DNA of 64,000 bases from Melitaea cinxia (Eukaryota; Arthropoda; Insecta; Lepidoptera; Nymphalidae), in NCBI RefSeq assembly GCF_905220565.1, contig NC_059417.1, forward strand, positions 11,332,518-11,396,517, given 5' to 3'. Below, piece by piece: positions 11,090-23,411 of the stretch; position 1 is the first letter of the stretch; each line of letters opens with the position of its first letter. Under the pieces are notes generated by a model. It was given only the letters and a program-made list of their open reading frames with translations, was not told the DNA's origin and did no database searches. Position numbers and translations under genes: made by a program.

Positions 11090-12165
11090 CAGTCAACTAG
11101 CTGATCCAGCCACGTGTTGCTGTGGCTCAGTAATTATAATTTATTAAAATATAATTATGTAAATTCTATATTTAAACGCGCTATCTATAATCTAGAAATA
11201 GAAATATCTGTGCAACTTAGATACCAAACCGCCATCTATTAGCATTTTATAGAACTAACCGATAAATACACACTAAAGTCGAATAATAAACATTTAAGTC
11301 GCCATAACAAATGTTGAGATCAATAATTGAGATAAAAAGTACCCTATCTCCCAAGTTGGACCAAATTACAGATGCTTACAAAATTTGATAAAAATCAGTT
11401 CAGTAGTTTCGGAGTATATCGCTAACATACATCGTGACACGAAATTTTTATATATATAGATTTGCAATCCGTTCCATTCTGGTGCTATCATTTAGCGATC
11501 AATGAACTAAATATTTTTATCAGTCCACTACAGCAGCAACATAATCAGCTACTGATAAATAGTTTTAGTTCTAGATTTGATTTAAAAAAAAATCGATGAC
11601 AATTGGTTGGCGATCTTCATTCTATCAATGTATATCTTACATAGTAATTAGGTTTATAGAACAATAAGATACGATGATAGCGCAATTATTGCAAATTGCT
11701 TAACGTCAAAAATCGAATGAATTCATTGTTTTTATACACATTTTTCGTTACAAGTATTGTACAAAACAGCTGTCAGTAACTAATTAGTAAAAAAATTATA
11801 CCAAGAACTTGCAAAGGATAATAAAATTGAATACTAAGCCATGGTCATCTAGGTCAGTGTATCAAGGAAACATATGCAAGTAATGACGGCGTTAAAAGTT
11901 TTGATACTTGAACGCCCACGCTCAGAGCGCACGCGTGGGATGTGTGCGGTAACTTCCTCTTATTCGCCTTTCAATGCTTACAGTTATTGATAATAATTAT
12001 TTTTATTTTATATCCTACTTTCATTATTGTAACGATATATTTTTTATTTCTTTGTATCAATATAAAAATAATTTAATTTAAGTTTTATTATTGGTCATTG
12101 GAGATTTTCTTTTTATATCTCTGGTTATGTAATAAATATAAATCACTAAGTTTTTTTTTTTTTTT
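11090..12165. other. Intergenic DNA, old repeat traces
   Basis: About 11,100-11,460 looks like weathered repeat sequence of the family 7/8 style ('cagttcagtagtttcggagt'). The rest is AT-rich with no supported gene. Confidence 0.4.
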
Positions 12166-12169
12166 TTAT

Positions 12170-12285
12170 ATCACTACGTCGGCAAACAAGCGTACGGCTC
12201 ACCTGATGGTAAGAGATTACCGTGGCTTATAGACGCCTGCAACACCAGAAGCATCGAAAGCGCGTTGCCGACCCAAAGTAAGGAT
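12170..12285 (-). repeat. Rep2 family, 3' part
   Basis: Plus-strand reading gives 'ggcaaacaagcgtacggctc', 'acctgatggtaagagattac' and 'gcctgcaacaccagaagcat', the reverse complement of the family tail. It is preceded by a T-run. Confidence 0.75.
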
Positions 12286-12289
12286 TCCG

Positions 12290-12815
12290 TAATCTCTATA
12301 TAGTTTAGTTAAGTTCTTTTTAATTTTTTTCAATTATTAAGACATTATCGATTCATTCATTCGATTCATCATTTTTATTTAAAAAGATTTACAGAGGTAA
12401 TATATTCGATAGGTACCAAAACCAAGCGCATTCATTAAATAATTGCAATCCCAGTGCTTTCAAGATCAATTTAACCTAGCTATCAATCTTTTCTAGACTA
12501 ATTGCAATAAAGAACTAGTGTATCGTGACCTAACGTATTGAGGAAGTCCAACAATCAACAATCTCGGGACCTTGACGTTGTTGATGACCATTTATTTTTA
12601 CGAGTTACGCCTACTAGATACCGAAAGTTGTGCAATATGTTCCAATTTTCATTGTTACAATGACTGGGGAATGGGTTAGGTCAGCGGTTTTAGTTGTGCG
12701 TTCTGGGCAAAAAAGAAAAAAGTTAGTCGAAACTTAATTTGATTTCATGTTTAAAATTAAAGTCATTTTATTGGGAAAAACGGAACTTCTACTTAAGTTA
12801 AGTTTGCCTTTTCGA
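12290..12815. other. Intergenic DNA, nothing recognised
   Basis: AT-rich sequence without a supportable feature. Confidence 0.45.
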
Positions 12816-12819
12816 AGCC

Positions 12820-13150
12820 TTCGATATTAAAAAGTAAATACGCATTATCAAATATTACTCTAAAAGTTGTATCAGATCTCGATGAAATTTAAATGTGACC
12901 ACATGATAAACATCGGCTTTCGATTAAATTAAAAATCATCAGGATTTTCGAGGGTTTCCCTCGATTTCCCTGGGATCCCATCATCAGATCCTAGTTTCCT
13001 TATCATGGTACCACACGGAGGATATCTCCTTTCTAACAAAAAAACAATTATCAAAATCGGTTCATAAACGACGAAGCTATCGCGAACATAAATTAAAAAA
13101 AAAACGGTCGAGTTAGCTAACCTCCTCCTTTTTGAAGTCGGTTAAAAAAT
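12820..13150. mobile_element. Family 5 element
   Basis: The internal blocks are 'aaatacgcattatcaaatat', 'gtatcagatctcgatgaaat', 'ccctcgatttccctgggatc', 'ccatcatcagatcctagttt' and 'aattatcaaaatcggttcat', ending 'ctcctcctttttgaagtcgg'. The left 'accgacttcaa' end is missing. Confidence 0.65.
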
Positions 13151-13554
13151 AACAAGAACATTATCATTATAAAAAATATTAACATCCATTTTAAATAAAA
13201 AATTCCCGACATATGACCCTTTTAATCTCTATTACGACCACGATTATACGAGTATTGCTCAAAGACAAAACCGCAGGAGACAGCTAATAATAAACCGTTA
13301 TACTTATTATTTTAGAATATAGCCATTAACAGAGATGACTCAATTATTGAGATGATGAGCATCAAAATATAACCCAAAACCATCCTTACGTCAATACTTA
13401 TAGAACTCATTTTGCTATCAACTAAAAAGTTATTGTGTTCTTAAACTGCATTTGTATTCATTCTATTCATTTAAATTGCAAATGTTAATCACCGACTATT
13501 TGGCGCCAGATGGTTTAGGGTCATCGTATCTGGTCACTTTAGGATTAGGGACAA

Positions 13555-13842
13555 CGTTAAGCAGCTAAACTGTGTGTGTGTACTGTGTGGCTACGGTACT
13601 AAAGAATATAGCCACCCCCTCTCTTCCCGTGGGTGTCGTAAGAGGCGACTAAGGGATAACTTAAAAAGCCGACCGGTGGCGGGATAACCATCCAACTGCT
13701 GGCTTTGAAATACACAGGCCGAAGACGGGCAGCAGCATCTTCGGTGCGACAACTATGGGCAAAACACATGAGTTCGTTATTTTTGGCGTAAACTTGTGGA
13801 GGCCTATGTCCAGCAGTGGACTGTATATGCTGTAATGATAAG
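13555..13842 (+). repeat. Rep1 family copy
   Basis: It has 'tcttcccgtgggtgtcgtaa', 'gccgaccggtggcgggataa', 'ggccgaagacgggcagcagc', 'cttgtggaggcctatgtcca' and 'gcagtggactgt'. The minus-strand frames here are by-products. Confidence 0.75.
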
Positions 13843-13862
13843 CAGCTAAATGAGACACAGCT

Positions 13863-14168
13863 ATGATAAAGTTTTGCCCAATTCTCTCCGGGCAACCTGG
13901 GCTGAAAGAAGCAAGTAAATTGAGAAAGGGGAACTCGATAGTGAGTCTCAAAGCTGAAGCTGCGCTGGGTGAGCCAACTCCGAATATTATGAAACGACAT
14001 GAAAGAATTGAGAAAGATTGTTCTAAGTATATTACCCTTTGCAGCAAAGATGGTGAATTAAAACAGTATGACGGTGTCGATATAAGCACTACATTCCAAT
14101 TTCTGAATCTAGATTACCAAACTCACATACAAAGCCAGATTGGTTTATATGAAGACTCAATCACTTGA
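13863..14168 (+). CDS. Unrecognised 101-codon reading frame
   Basis: An ATG-started frame of 101 residues follows a Rep1 copy. It is hydrophilic and charged (many Lys, Glu and Ser), with no signal peptide, membrane segment, cysteine pattern or motif that I know. It ends in an ordinary TGA. There is no codon-level or neighbour evidence that it is translated. It could be a decayed transposon piece, and similarity to any protein family is not evident. Confidence 0.12.
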   Translation: MIKFCPILSGQPGLKEASKLRKGNSIVSLKAEAALGEPTPNIMKRHERIEKDCSKYITLCSKDGELKQYDGVDISTTFQFLNLDYQTHIQSQIGLYEDSIT

Positions 14169-14169
14169 A

Positions 14170-16125
14170 GCATTTAATTAAGAGAAACTCAAGTCGTCAC
14201 ATCATTTGTAAGTGCAGTCGCGTCACGTAACGATGTCGATAATTTCGTAATCATTTAATTGCTGAACGTACCTTAAATAAAACCGTTCAAGTTTCTATAA
14301 ATGGAGAAAATTTAAGGATCGATGCAAAAACGTTTAAAAAATTGAGTGTAAAGAATTGGATGCAGAATAAAATCGATTGGATTAATTACTTTTAGGAAAA
14401 GAATCAGCATAATTACTTTAAAATATTTTTTTATAGAGTCCTCATGCATCGAAGATTTGATGGTTTAATTTGTATATTTGTATTGTCATTTCAGAGTTTC
14501 GCGCTAACTAATCTAAGGGCCAGTTTCAACGGCTATGGATACAGTTTATCATGCAAAAAAAATTAAGTATAAACGTTGACAGCAGGAGATAGAATACGCA
14601 ACTAAGAGCCTTTTTTTCCTCAATCAATACACTACTAGTTTTATATTTACGCTTTCAAATAGCAATATCCAATATATAATAGAACTCTCGTCATGCATTC
14701 AGCAGCTTACTCCCCAAGTCAAACGTATGTAGTAGTAGTATTACTTTAAAAAAAACTAACAAAATATTTGACAATAATAGTGCATATGGACACAATGAAG
14801 GTGTGGGCGTGAATGAAAGTAGTTAAAAACAAAAATATGTATACTACCGTCCATTTTGAAATAAAACTGCATTTCAATATGCGAATTAAATTTTTATTAC
14901 GTTTTAAAATATGATCTTATATTAAATTCCTGTTATTTTTGTCGTTAAAATCAATTTTTTTTTTTTTTATAAAAATATTTCTGAATATATTGAAACTTAT
15001 TTATTATTGAAATGTGATCGGGCGAGCCGAATGGAAGTGAAGGAGGGAGATATAAATTAGATGGAGCGAAAGAGGTTTTACTCCAGTCGTGTGGTCTAAC
15101 ACATCAAGTCATCTCTACATTAGTTGTTTATGTGCAAGAAGGTTTTGTTTATTTATTTTTATAGATTTTTTAAATCAAATTTAAGGGTTTTATCGCAAGA
15201 GCGATTATGTCGCCCATTTTTATAGTTATATACTTCCCCAATAAAAAAGAATAGAGTGATCTCTGACTCTATCTATAAGAGACTAATAGATATTTAAAAA
15301 ATTACAAATATTTAGTGGCGCTGTCTATCTAGGACGTGGGTATGACTGTTTTACAATGATTGAATCAACATCAAAAGAGTAATTATGGTTTAAAAGAATC
15401 TACATTACGTACTATTGAAGCATAATTGACCAACAAAATTATTCACTTTCCTTTGAAAGAAAGAAAAAACATTTATTTGATCACACATAAGAGACAACAA
15501 CAATAGTTTAAATCGACCATAGAAAGTAACATACGAGTACACATAATACTCTTACACATATCAAACTATCGTGTGCCTCAGGAATGCGCCAATTTGGTTC
15601 GGTTCGGCATTAGTTAGATCACCATAGAAAAAATGGTACCTGACATCGGTTTTTAACCAAACCATAGGACGAGTACGTCACTGATGTCAGTTGCGTACCA
15701 AAAAAAAACCTATTAAATCTAAATAAAGAATGAAAAAAAAAACAAACAACGTAAAAAGTCAGAAATTATACAACCACCACCATAAACATATACACAGTTA
15801 TAACACTATCACACACATAAACATGTACTATGTTTATATAGGGGACTAAATTTTTCTTGCTACTATTATGATAAACAAATTTAAGGAAAACGTTGCTCGG
15901 TAAATATATTAAAATACATAAAAAAGTACTGAATATAATTACAATTACATAAGATTCAGTCGGTATTCGTGATTCCGTTTAAGGTGAAGAAATCGTCGAG
16001 TATTGGGGGCGAGACGAATATGGGCAGATCTTGTTGCTATACTATATTTAGTTATGAATACAGAAATATACTGATATATGTGTTAGGTACTACTAATATA
16101 TACTGTACATACATATGTGTTGCGT
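14170..16125. other. Intergenic DNA, no gene seen
   Basis: This is AT-rich with T- and A-runs (14,950; 15,700). No clear repeat family or gene is visible. Confidence 0.45.
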
Positions 16126-16129
16126 CTCG

Positions 16130-16428
16130 TTTGCGCAACGTTACAACGGTTCGATCCCCGCACATGACAAACATTTGTATTGGCCATACAGGTGTTTGCC
16201 ATGGTCTGGGTGTTTGTGCAGTCCTTGTGGGTCGCCCCACCGTGCCTCGGAGAGCACGTTAAGCCGTCGGTCCCGGTTGTTATCATGTACACCTGATAGC
16301 GATCGTAACTCATAGTAGGGAATATATTCGCCCACCCGCATTGGAGCAGCTTGGTGGATTAAGCTCTGATCCTTCTCTTACATGGGGAAAGAGGCCTATG
16401 CCCAGTAGTGGGATATTACATACTGAAG
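16130..16428 (+). mobile_element. tRNA-headed SINE, family A (long copy)
   Basis: The head has 'ttgcgcaacgttacaacggt' and B-box-like 'ggttcgatccccgc'. The body has 'gtattggccatacaggtgtt', 'tgccatggtctgggtgtttg', 'gtcgccccaccgtgcctcgg' and 'acctgatagcgatcgtaact'. The tail is 'gaggcctatgcccagtagtg'. Pol III-type promoter boxes sit at the start only. Several overlapping short frames here are artefacts. Confidence 0.8.
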
Positions 16429-16439
16429 CGATACATATG

Positions 16440-16625
16440 TACTCTTTGCACTTTCACCATTTCTGATATCTTTATTTCGGACACATTCAACCATAATGTG
16501 AACTGCATCTTCAATGATGCCGCATTCGGTACACAACGGAAATGGTACCTTTTTTCATCTAGTAAGCAAACTTATTAAGTGGAATGTGACCGGAACGGAG
16601 TCTAAATGTTGTAGTTAACGTATTG
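16440..16625 (-). pseudogene. LINE ORF2 C-terminal fragment with CCHC motif
   Basis: On the minus strand the frame gives 'PLCTECGIIEDAVHIMVECV' followed by 'RNKDIRNGESAKS'. C-x2-C-x8-H-x4-C is the cysteine-histidine motif found near the end of R1/Jockey-type ORF2 proteins. Just upstream, a different frame reads 'LNKFAY', the segment that precedes this motif in relatives, so a frameshift and a stop separate the two. This is a decayed fragment. Confidence 0.6.
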
Positions 16626-16869
16626 AGTGAAATGGAATGCAGCAAATAACCCAAAAATTTAAAGAGCTTGGAGATTGTAATTCTTAGCGTATCTTCTCTC
16701 AGAACCGGCTGTTACTGTACAAGATGATAAACATTGGTATGCGACGACGACTTCATTAATTTTCTTTTATGTAACATGTGTGATGTTCTTATGGAATGGC
16801 TTAGTCCTTTTGACTAAAACTCCTTTAAATAAAGAGAAAATAATAATATAATATGCACAACAAAGTATA

Positions 16870-16896
16870 TTTCTTCTTCTTCATCTTCTTCTTCTA
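16870..16896. repeat. CTT/TTC microsatellite
   Basis: Imperfect run of 'cttcttcttcatcttcttct'. Confidence 0.7.
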
Positions 16897-16897
16897 A

Positions 16898-17068
16898 TAC
16901 TCCTCTCAAGTATAGTGTTGCGTTCCTGTTGTCAGAAAGTTAGGTAGAGTTTCTGGGGGATCGGGGGTTGCAGCAACGCGCTTGCGATGCATCTGGTATT
17001 GGAGATATATACAGGCCACGGTAACCGCTTGCCATCAGGTGGGCCGTACGCTCATTGACGACTCATTT
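16898..17068 (+). repeat. Rep2 family copy
   Basis: It has 'tatagtgttgcgttcctgtt', 'cagcaacgcgcttgcgatgc' and 'gccatcaggtgggccgtacg'. The front block is missing. Confidence 0.7.
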
Positions 17069-17129
17069 TTATAAAAATAACTTAAGTAGTAAAAAAAAAA
17101 AAACAATTAAACAAGCATTATCAGTGATG

Positions 17130-17300
17130 ACTCAAAAAGTACTCGTCATAACTCGATATTTTAGCAAATCTAAATAGAAATACAGGACAAGCGCAAGTTT
17201 TTTATTTAAGAAGGTACATCAAAATCGATACACCCAGTAAAAAGTCAGTTATACACACACCTAAAAAATACAGTCAAATTCAAACATCTCATCCTGTTTT
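17130..17300. mobile_element. Family 5 fragment
   Basis: It has 'agtgatgactcaaaaagtac', 'tcgtcataactcgatatttt' and 'catcaaaatcgatacaccca' with 'gtaaaaagtcag'. Both ends are lost. Confidence 0.5.
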
Positions 17301-17604
17301 TAGATTCTGGTTTAAATTTATATGAGACCACTTTGTCTTAATGTCACCATTGAGTATACTTCTTCCTTTACTAAGTTTTCTACTTAATTATATTCCTTAA
17401 ACGTTTCATCTGTTAACATTTAAGCTCCATCAAACTCAAGAAACAACTTATATAAACATAAACTTCGTGTAATAAAAAGCAGTCATTAATTTAATGTGAG
17501 CGATAAAAAGAAGAAAGCTTAACTTAGAGAGACGTAAAAGGTCTTATGGCTCACAACATACTAGTTGACTCGTGCGGTTACATCCTCTTTTGCATTTTTT
17601 TAAA

Positions 17605-17835
17605 CGGTTAGGTTGGCAAACGTACGGCTCACCTGGTGGTAAGTGAATGCCGTAGTTTAAAGACACCAGAAACATCACTAGCGCGTTGCCGACCTTACCC
17701 CCAACTCCCCAGGAGTTCTAATTACCTTACTCGCCAGAGGAACACAACACTGAAAAGAGTATTATTTAGCTGTTATCTTCTGTAAGGTCGAGGTCTTCTT
17801 CCTTCCCCAGTCGGGCTGCTCCAAATTTTGAGAAT
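17605..17835 (-). repeat. Rep2 family, near-full copy
   Basis: The reverse-complement blocks are in order: 'aacgtacggctcacctggtg', 'cactagcgcgttgccgacct', 'ttatttagctgttatcttct' and 'cagtcgggctgctccaaat'. Confidence 0.75.
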
Positions 17836-18104
17836 GATTTTATTTTTGCTCTGCAGAACTCGCTGTGCTTCGCGGGAATCATTCCCATGGGAATTTCTAG
17901 ACACCAATTAGCGTAAGTGTTTTTCTGGATATCCAGCTATCTACGTACCGAGTTGACAATTGTGTCAGTAGTCAGTAATAATGTTATTAGTTTTTACATA
18001 AATTAATCACAAATATACATTCATCCATTATTACAAACTTTCACTTTTTATAACATTATTATGATCTTTATAAGCGAGATTCCTCCAATAAAACCATTTC
18101 TGTA

Positions 18105-18295
18105 CATTTTCTGTAGTAATATTATAAAACTGAAAAGTTTTTTGCTTGTTTGTTTTTTTAAACGTGCTAATTTCAGAAATTACTGGATCGAATTGAAAAA
18201 GTCTTTTAATAGTGGATAGCCCATTTGGTCAGGCTATAGGCTATTTCTTTTTTACGAAAATTAACGCGCGTGAAACCGTGGAGAACAGCTAATAT
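18105..18295 (+). repeat. Family 6 repeat copy
   Basis: It has 'gtaatattataaaactgaaa', 'aacgtgctaatttcagaaat', 'agtggatagcccatttggtc' and 'aggctataggctatttcttt'. Confidence 0.65.
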
Positions 18296-18504
18296 TCTAT
18301 AAGTACCTATCATTAAACCTAACCTAAGTTACAGTTTTAGTCGAAACCAAAATAAATTTCGCAACTGAACCGACCAGCTTTTTTTGGCTGATTTTATTTT
18401 ATATATATAGCTTACAAATGGTATGTAGTTTATATAACTTGGTGGTTGGTTTTCTCATTGAATAGTATGTATAATGTAGGCACAAGTGAGGTAACTTCTT
18501 GTAC

Positions 18505-18642
18505 CATCATCATTATTATCATCACCATTTCCGCCTATTACAGTGCTGGACATGGCGTCCACAAGTTCGCGCCAAAAATGGAGTGAGCTCATGTGTTTTG
18601 CCTATAGTCACCACGCGGGTTGGTGACCGCAGGGCTGACTTT
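18505..18642 (-). repeat. Rep1 family, 3' fragment with trinucleotide tail
   Basis: The plus strand reads 'accatcatcattattatcat', then 'cacaagttcgcgcc' and 'cacgcgggttggtgaccgca', the reverse of the family end. The ATC/ATT-rich tail suggests slippage-prone 3' ends, as in LINE-mobilised repeats. Confidence 0.7.
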
Positions 18643-18839
18643 GTCTTGACTTTTCAATTTAAAAATTAAATTCAAATTGAACAGTTAACAAGCCTTTCGA
18701 AAGTTCTGGAAAATCCATCACGTTCCTATTTGCTGGTGAAATTTTTGGCGAGAGATGAACTTGGCTGACGATAAATTGAAATGTCGCAGCGCTCATAGAT
18801 ATGAAAAGAATGGAAATAGCATGGAATCGATTTGGTAAT

Positions 18840-18915
18840 ATGACTTTTTACTGGGTGTACTGATTTTGATGATTCGGGTGCTGGTGTTGTTCCATCTGAT
18901 TAGTAATTTTGAGTA
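18840..18915. mobile_element. Family 5 fragment
   Basis: It has 'actttttactgggtgtactg' and 'attttgatgattcgggtgct', the reverse-oriented internal block of family 5. Confidence 0.45.
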
Positions 18916-19021
18916 ATATCTCATAATGCGTATTGGTCCAAAAAAACACAATTATTTTTACAAAAGTTAGATTTCAATGGACATCTTTTAAGCTTAAAAA
19001 TGAAACTTGAGTATCGAAATT

Positions 19022-19260
19022 CAAATGGTGTAGGACACAGCAGAAAGTATCCTGCTCAAAATCTAGGTCAGCCTGAGTGGTCAGGTACATCGACCTTACA
19101 GAAGATCACAGCTAAATACCTAACACTATTTTCAAGCAGGGAAGTAATAGGAGTAGGGTTCGCAAACGCGTTTGCGACGCTTCCGGTGTTGCAGGTGTCT
19201 ATAAGCTACGATAATCGCTTACCATCAGGTGAGCCGTACGCTTGTTTACCTACCTAGTAG
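19022..19260 (+). repeat. Rep2 family, near-full copy
   Basis: It has 'ggacacagcagaaagtatcc', 'tgctcaaaatctaggtcagc', 'cttacagaagatcacagcta', 'cttccggtgttgcaggtgtc' and 'catcaggtgagccgtacgct'. The 85-residue frame across it is a by-product. Confidence 0.75.
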
Positions 19261-19759
19261 TAAAAAAAAAAATCGAACGCACTTACAAAAATGATGATGA
19301 TGATTAGGTACTAGATTATTGTAGATACGCGGCGTATTTTACTTATTTAGGAAATACAGATTAATCATAAGCAGAGAAGATGACGAAATAAAAACTATCC
19401 TTTTTAATAACAATTCTAACCAGAAGTAAAAAAGAAAAAGCAATAACTAGCGTGTTATACCTTTACGTGTGTATTAAACAAAAGCTTCCGGGCTCTAGAC
19501 ACACCTTCAATCGACTGAGTGCATTTGAGTATTAGGTGTTTATTTATTACTAAGCGGAATACGTTCCGCCATGTTTTCGAAGTAAAACTCCTTTACGGAC
19601 GCTTGACTTGGGGAGTAAGCTGGTGAATGAGTGACGAGAGCGTTACAAAAAGTATGATTAGGTGAAGCTAACGGAACAAGAGAGTGAGTTGCGAGCACAC
19701 ATTTTCTTTCTTTCATAGCCATCTACGTTTCGTATATCTAAGACACAGCGCAGGCCTAT

Positions 19760-20165
19760 TGTGCAGGCCTATTGCTATATTGCTAATGCCGTGTGGTGTC
19801 GGCCGAGTAGAATAGCACCACCTCCTTTCTTCCTGTGGGGGTCGTAAAAGGCGACCGACGGTTAAACCTGGCTTAAAATCATCAGGGTCCTGGAGAAGGG
19901 AAACTTCATTTGAAACCCGGAGTAAGATCTCCGTCAAGCATTCGTGGCATAGCTCTAAAATGCGAAAGACTCCTGCAGGCGAACTGGCTACACACATATC
20001 GACTCGTCGTTCCTGTGGGCCTAGCCAGTGAGGTCGAGAGGGTGACGCAGAGCTTAGGCAACTCTGTGTTTTCCTGAAGAGTGTCCTAGGCGACACAGTG
20101 TCTGTCTGACACTGTCTAATCGTCTGCAATAGACGGACTAAGGCCAATGATGAATGATTGTTATA
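19760..20165. repeat. GC-richer retroposon-like repeat fragment
   Basis: This ~400 bp block is more GC-rich than its surroundings. It contains 'cctgtgggggtcgtaaaagg' 'cgacc', which resembles part of Rep1, and direct CAGTGT/GACACT repeats near 20,090-20,130. The 158-residue minus-strand frame shows no family resemblance. It is probably a retroposon fragment of a relative of Rep1. Confidence 0.4.
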
Positions 20166-20189
20166 AAAATTTACTTCAGTAAAGTACAC

Positions 20190-21055
20190 TTTTTTTGTGT
20201 ATGTATGATTTTGTTATCAAATTTATTTTCACACGAAGCTCGTCCTGATAATAAGGAACAAAAGCGTAACATAACCGTACAATTAGCGCGTAAGCTCGGG
20301 TATAATTTACAATAAATAACATTCCACGAGGAAAAGAATTCCTTCCAATACGCAGTTCTATAGTTGTATTCTTCAGTTAGTAATAATAATCTTTTAAAGG
20401 CGTGTTTAAAGGTTCACGAAAGGTAACATGGAGGACGAGTCAAATTTTAAAATGGGCCAGGAACACGCGGAAGGTTATCTGTAACACCTAAAGAACCCCC
20501 TATTACATAATAAATTATTATAATATAAACAATATACGATACGCTGGAACCATTTCTAATTCCCTTTCAATCTAAGTAGCTGTCGCATTGCAGTTAAAAG
20601 ATGCATGAGAGTAGAAAATACGGAAACTGGGAAAAGTTGTAAAAATACGTCGGAAATACCTCTAACGGATGTTTCGATAGGTGAGAATATTTATATTACG
20701 ACCATCTATTTCAAAGTGCAGTACAAATCGTTATACCTTACAAAAAGAGAATAATTTTAATGTATGTTAAATGAACAGCGTTGACATTGGTTATTTTCAT
20801 GTCATATTTTTTTACTTGTATAACTATTAAATATAAAATTTTACTTCGGGTAAAAATTAAAAATATCATTTTATTTTGACAAATACATTTAGACTGTCTT
20901 TTTTTCTAGACAATGCATTATTTTTATTTTATTTTATATCTATTTTTAAGGGTCTTTCAACCATCTGGTATGTCAAACCCATCATATTTTAAGCTATCAT
21001 AATAACAAATTAAATTACACATAAAAATAGTTGAAAACCATTGACAAACTGACTT
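20190..21055. other. AT-rich intergenic DNA, nothing recognised
   Basis: No supportable gene, RNA or repeat family. Confidence 0.45.
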
Positions 21056-21057
21056 TA

Positions 21058-21290
21058 ACTGAGGTAGGGCACAGCAGGAAATTTCCTGCTCAAAATATGG
21101 AGCACCCCGACTGAGGTAGTTCAAGCAATGTTGTGTGCCTGTTGGTGAGTAAGGTGACCAGAGCTCCTGGAGGAAATTGGGAATAGGGTCGACAACGCGC
21201 TTGCGAAGCTTCTGGTGTTGCAGACGTCTATCGGTAATCGCTTACCATCAGGTGAGCTGTACACTTCTTTGCCGACCTAGTTATACATAT
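21058..21290 (+). repeat. Rep2 family copy
   Basis: It has 'tagggcacagcaggaaattt', 'cctgctcaaaatatggagca', 'gtcgacaacgcgcttgcgaa' and 'gcttaccatcaggtgagctg'. It lacks the 'ttacagaagatcac' block, so it has an internal deletion. Confidence 0.75.
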
Positions 21291-21589
21291 ACTAAAATAT
21301 ACCAAATATTTATAAATTTTGTCAATTTTTACATAAATACAGCGTCACTAAACCCATACGTACCATGGTATAAAGTAAATTTCAAGTCACAGTTAAAATT
21401 TCTGAAACTTACAAAAATATAAAAACAGAATTAAAATTGTAGGAAGCCATATTGCTCACCGCTGTTATTGATCTCCGAAATACGTTTAGTCGCCCGGTGA
21501 CTCATACAAGTTATCCACGCGATCGACTTATATGGGACACACACATTTATTGTGAATTGTTGGTTGATTCTTTTGTAATAGGATTATTA

Positions 21590-21910
21590 ATTCACACACA
21601 CACACACACACAGGACACAGGCCTCAACAAGTTCACGCTAAAAATAGCGCGAACTCATGTGTATTGGCCATAGTCACCACGCTGGGCAGGGGGGTTGGTG
21701 ACCGCAGGGCTGGCTTTGTCGCATCGAAGACGCTGCTGCCCGTCTTCGGTCTGTGTATTTCAAAGCCAACAGTAGGATTGTTATTCCGCCATCGGTCGAC
21801 TTTATAAGGTCCAAAGTAGTAGTGGAACTGTGTTATCCCTTAGTCGCTTCTTACGACACCCACGGGAAGAGAGGGGGTGGCTGTATTCTTTGCTGCCGTA
21901 GCCACACAGG
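21590..21910 (-). repeat. Rep1 family, long copy with (CA)n tail
   Basis: It is preceded by a CA run (21,592-21,613). It then has 'gctgggcaggggggttggtg', 'accgcagggctggctttgtc', 'gctgctgcccgtcttcggtc', 'tcttacgacacccacgggaa' and 'gagagggggtggctgtattc', the full reverse-oriented family. Confidence 0.8.
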
Positions 21911-22249
21911 GTCTTACCCCAATAACCTCAATAAAATAAAACATAGTACATAACTCATGGTCACCCCATCGTGACATCACGCGCCACCCCCTGGTGGTTG
22001 GTAAATTTGATAATACACACGAAAGGAATAAAAACGGTAACAATTCGCTAATGTTATGTTATTTGCAGTTTTAAATGAGGTCTCAAGTTTTTATTATACG
22101 TGACTTTGTTTTTAAATTATTTATGTACGCGATTATAATTGTACTATTCAATTTGTTTTTATAATTTAATCAGACTTTCAGCGTTGTTTAGCCGCATACA
22201 ACGACTTATGTTTACACCGACAAGTAGGTATAGAACAAAATACATTATT

Positions 22250-22420
22250 AGGGATAGCTTGAAAAGTACTCGTCAGATTTCAATCAAATTTTTCTGGGAC
22301 CACACGAATAGTACCAGCTTTTGATTAAAAGCAAGCAAGAAGTTATGAAGTAACATACATAGAAAAAATACAGTTTAATTGACAACCTCCTCTTTTGTTT
22401 AAATTCAGTTAAAAAAGTCT
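22250..22420. mobile_element. Family 5 fragment
   Basis: It has 'agcttgaaaagtactcgtca', 'gatttcaatcaaatttttct', 'gggaccacacgaatagtacc' and 'gacaacctcctcttttgttt'. Ends are decayed. Confidence 0.5.
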
Positions 22421-22729
22421 TTCCTTGACCTCTTATTGTTAACATATTATTTTTTCTAGAGACTTAGATGGTATTCGAAGTAAAATAGTTACATTTATAC
22501 TTGTAGGCGGACCGGTGGCGGTGATTCAAGCTCGTAGGTGCGGGTTCGATGCCGAGTGAAGTCATCAGTTGGAAAGGCTCAAGGTTTTGAATTAATATGC
22601 CTTGTTATATTACTGATTATATCTTGATAGCTATATACAGCTGATGAGAAGATTTGTTTGTTACGCTTATCTCAAGATGAATGAAGTTAACGCATGAAGT
22701 TAAAGGTGATTACGAATTTGATGAATCGT

Positions 22730-22880
22730 TGGGGCAGCAGTCATAGCACTGGCTATTGTGCTGACTGTAGCAGGTTCGATCTCCGCTAATGGCTAACATT
22801 CGTGTAAACCATGCAGGTGTTTGCCGTAGTTTAGAGATTTAGGCAGTATGCTTGTGTATTTCTTGTGTTTCCGAAATTTT
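22730..22880 (+). mobile_element. tRNA-headed SINE, family A (5' part)
   Basis: The head is 'gggcagcagtcatagcactg' + 'gctattgtgctgactgtagc' with B-box-like 'aggttcgatctccgct'. The body 'catgcaggtgtttgccgtag' is followed by a diverged end. Confidence 0.6.
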
Positions 22881-23235
22881 ATAACAACAATTTTGAAAGA
22901 GTTAATGTTGAGTATAATTGTGGAGTAAATCTCGATTCTTCTCATCAGAATGTGCATAACGAATCGATAGTTTCCCGTTAAGTATAAATAATTAAATAAT
23001 TATTTGGTAAAATGATGATTTAATAATGATTTTGATTTTTATGTAAGACCCTTCACTTTCTTATCGATTTATCTTGGCAAATCAAATACCAATATAAGAT
23101 ATATAATGTAATTAAAATTTGTAAAATCACGAATCAAAAGTATTTGAAGTTTTAAATAAAAAAATTTTTGACTTGACTTAAGCTAAAGTGAGCTAAGTGG
23201 ATTTTCTAGAATAATAGTAAGTAAGTAAATTGATT

Positions 23236-23410
23236 TACACAGGCCAAAGACGGGCAGCAGCGTCTTCGGTGCAACAAAGCCAGCTCTGCGGTCATCAACC
23301 CGCCTGCCCAGCGTGGTGACTATGGGCAACACACATGAGTTCACGCCATTTTTGGCGCTTATGTCCAGCAGTGGACTGCAATAGGCTGAAGTGGTGATAA
23401 TGATGATGAA
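23236..23410 (+). repeat. Rep1 family copy with ATG/ATGA tail
   Basis: It has 'acaggccaaagacgggcagc', 'caacccgcctgcccagcgtg', 'tatgtccagcagtggactgc' and a 'gtggtgataatgatgatgaa' tail. Confidence 0.75.
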
Positions 23411-23411
23411 T

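Noticed and set aside
16052..16341. Five overlapping frames of 62-97 residues
   Set aside because: All fall on SINE family A; such frames recur with every copy.
19713..20189. 158-residue minus-strand frame
   Set aside because: It lies in a GC-richer repeat fragment related to Rep1, with no protein family features.
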